Positions 5,594-5,826 of a stretch of DNA of 5,826 nucleotides are shown here, piece after piece. The notes below the pieces were generated by a model. The model was not told the DNA's origin and ran no database searches. It saw nothing but the letters and a program-made list of their open reading frames with translations. The first letter of the stretch is position 1, and each line of letters begins with the position of its first letter. The DNA comes from a bacterium (GTDB lineage Bacteria > Armatimonadota > Fimbriimonadia > Fimbriimonadales > GBS-DC), in the NCBI GenBank assembly GCA_029335935.2, contig JARJMV020000124.1, positions 1 to 5,826 of the forward strand. The letters are read 5' to 3'. The position numbers were made by a program, and so were the translations under genes.

Positions 5594-5826
5594 ATGTTAG
5601 CATCGCCGCCTACGCCGTCGGTTCAGGCTTGGACGCTGGAGGCGTGGCTACAATCTTATCTGGAGCCACGTTTCGAGTTCGAAAACGGGATGCTCAACCC
5701 CCAGGCGTACCCCACGCGCAAGCAACACCGGATTGTCGGGCGGTTATATTGGGAAATGGATCGCTGGACACAGGAGTACCAAGCAGGCTCGGGGGAGCTG
5801 GAAGTGGAGGTTGCGTTGGCGAGTGT
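5594..5826 (+). CDS. Uma2 family (DUF820) protein, copy B, 3' end outside window
   Basis: Reading from the ATG at 5594 gives 77 open codons up to the window end. The protein begins MLASPPTPSVQAWTLEAWL, continues LEPRFEFENGML, then YPTRKQHRIVGRLYWEMDRW and ends LEVEVALASV. It aligns without gaps to residues 1-77 of the neighbouring Uma2 protein, so it is a tandem paralogue. The active-site residues (equivalent to Asp84, Asp108, Glu112 and Lys126) lie beyond the window, and whether the copy is intact cannot be judged. Its last visible residues, ALAS, replace the ALPIG of copy A at a spot that is usually Pro in the family. Changes between the copies are mostly amino-acid-changing, so decay, specialisation or poor sequence near a contig end are all possible. 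Confidence 0.8.
   Translation, partial: MLASPPTPSVQAWTLEAWLQSYLEPRFEFENGMLNPQAYPTRKQHRIVGRLYWEMDRWTQEYQAGSGELEVEVALAS

Larger units (their letters stand above)
5572..5826 (+). repeat. Tandem repeat copy B (partial, runs off window)
   Basis: This is the second copy of the 599-base unit, matching 4973-5227. It includes the GGTACAAT promoter box and the first 77 codons of a Uma2 gene. Long tracts are identical at the DNA level, for example 17 bases at 5617-5633, so the duplication is recent or kept similar by gene conversion. Confidence 0.85.

Noticed and set aside
4973..5826. Tandem Uma2 repeat as an insertion sequence or transposon
   Set aside because: There is no transposase, no terminal inverted repeats at the unit ends and no target duplication; the repeat is a direct gene duplication.
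4192..5826. Defence island built from the Uma2 nucleases and the helix-turn-helix protein
   Set aside because: No methylase, helicase, toxin-antitoxin or other defence partner is present, and the divergent neighbour pairs with a glycosyltransferase rather than with immunity genes.
1..5826. CRISPR array, tRNA, rRNA or riboswitch
   Set aside because: All intergenic gaps are under about 95 bases, and I see no spaced direct repeats, cloverleaf or known aptamer pattern.

Overview
The window looks like chromosomal DNA from a GC-rich diderm bacterium, most likely a member of Armatimonadota. The main clue is the prepilin-like protein at 2032-2934. Its start ([19 protein letters not shown], followed by [13 protein letters not shown]) and its H-X9-DG motif are typical of the many pseudopilins of that phylum. 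A small signal-peptide beta-barrel protein and a DsbD-type protein fit an envelope with a periplasm. The lineage is an inference from these motifs and no marker gene is present.

Layout, left to right. At 1-660 (+) is the C-terminal part of a DsbD-like thiol:disulfide interchange protein. Its stop codon overlaps the stop of a convergent short pseudopilin gene (657-1271, -). A 17-bp perfect stem-loop terminator (1373-1409) closes the transcript of a small outer-membrane barrel gene (1432-1938, -). That gene has its own -10 box, a strong Shine-Dalgarno and a hairpin in its 5' leader. Next is a 300-residue H-X9-DG pseudopilin (2032-2934, -) with its own TATAAT box and Shine-Dalgarno. Then comes a two-gene unit on the minus strand: a DNA-binding protein with a C-terminal MerR/excisionase-like helix-turn-helix (4192-4941), overlapping by 4 bases a GT4 glycosyltransferase (3026-4195). 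Facing away from this unit on the plus strand are two tandem Uma2-family (DUF820) nuclease-fold genes. The first is complete (4995-5564). The second (5594 to the window end) is cut by the window.

No intergenic gap exceeds about 95 bases, so the window is almost entirely coding. Most of the gene set concerns the cell envelope: periplasmic thiol chemistry, secreted pseudopilins, an outer-membrane barrel and a glycolipid or polysaccharide glycosyltransferase. The glycosyltransferase is probably controlled by, or at least translated together with, the helix-turn-helix protein.

I see no clear new defence or mobile system. The best leads are two. One is the tandem Uma2 duplication, which carries its own promoter and shows an odd divergence pattern dominated by amino-acid-changing transversions. 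The other is a set of three GGTACAAT promoter boxes placed only 9-10 bases before start codons, which suggests leaderless mRNAs.
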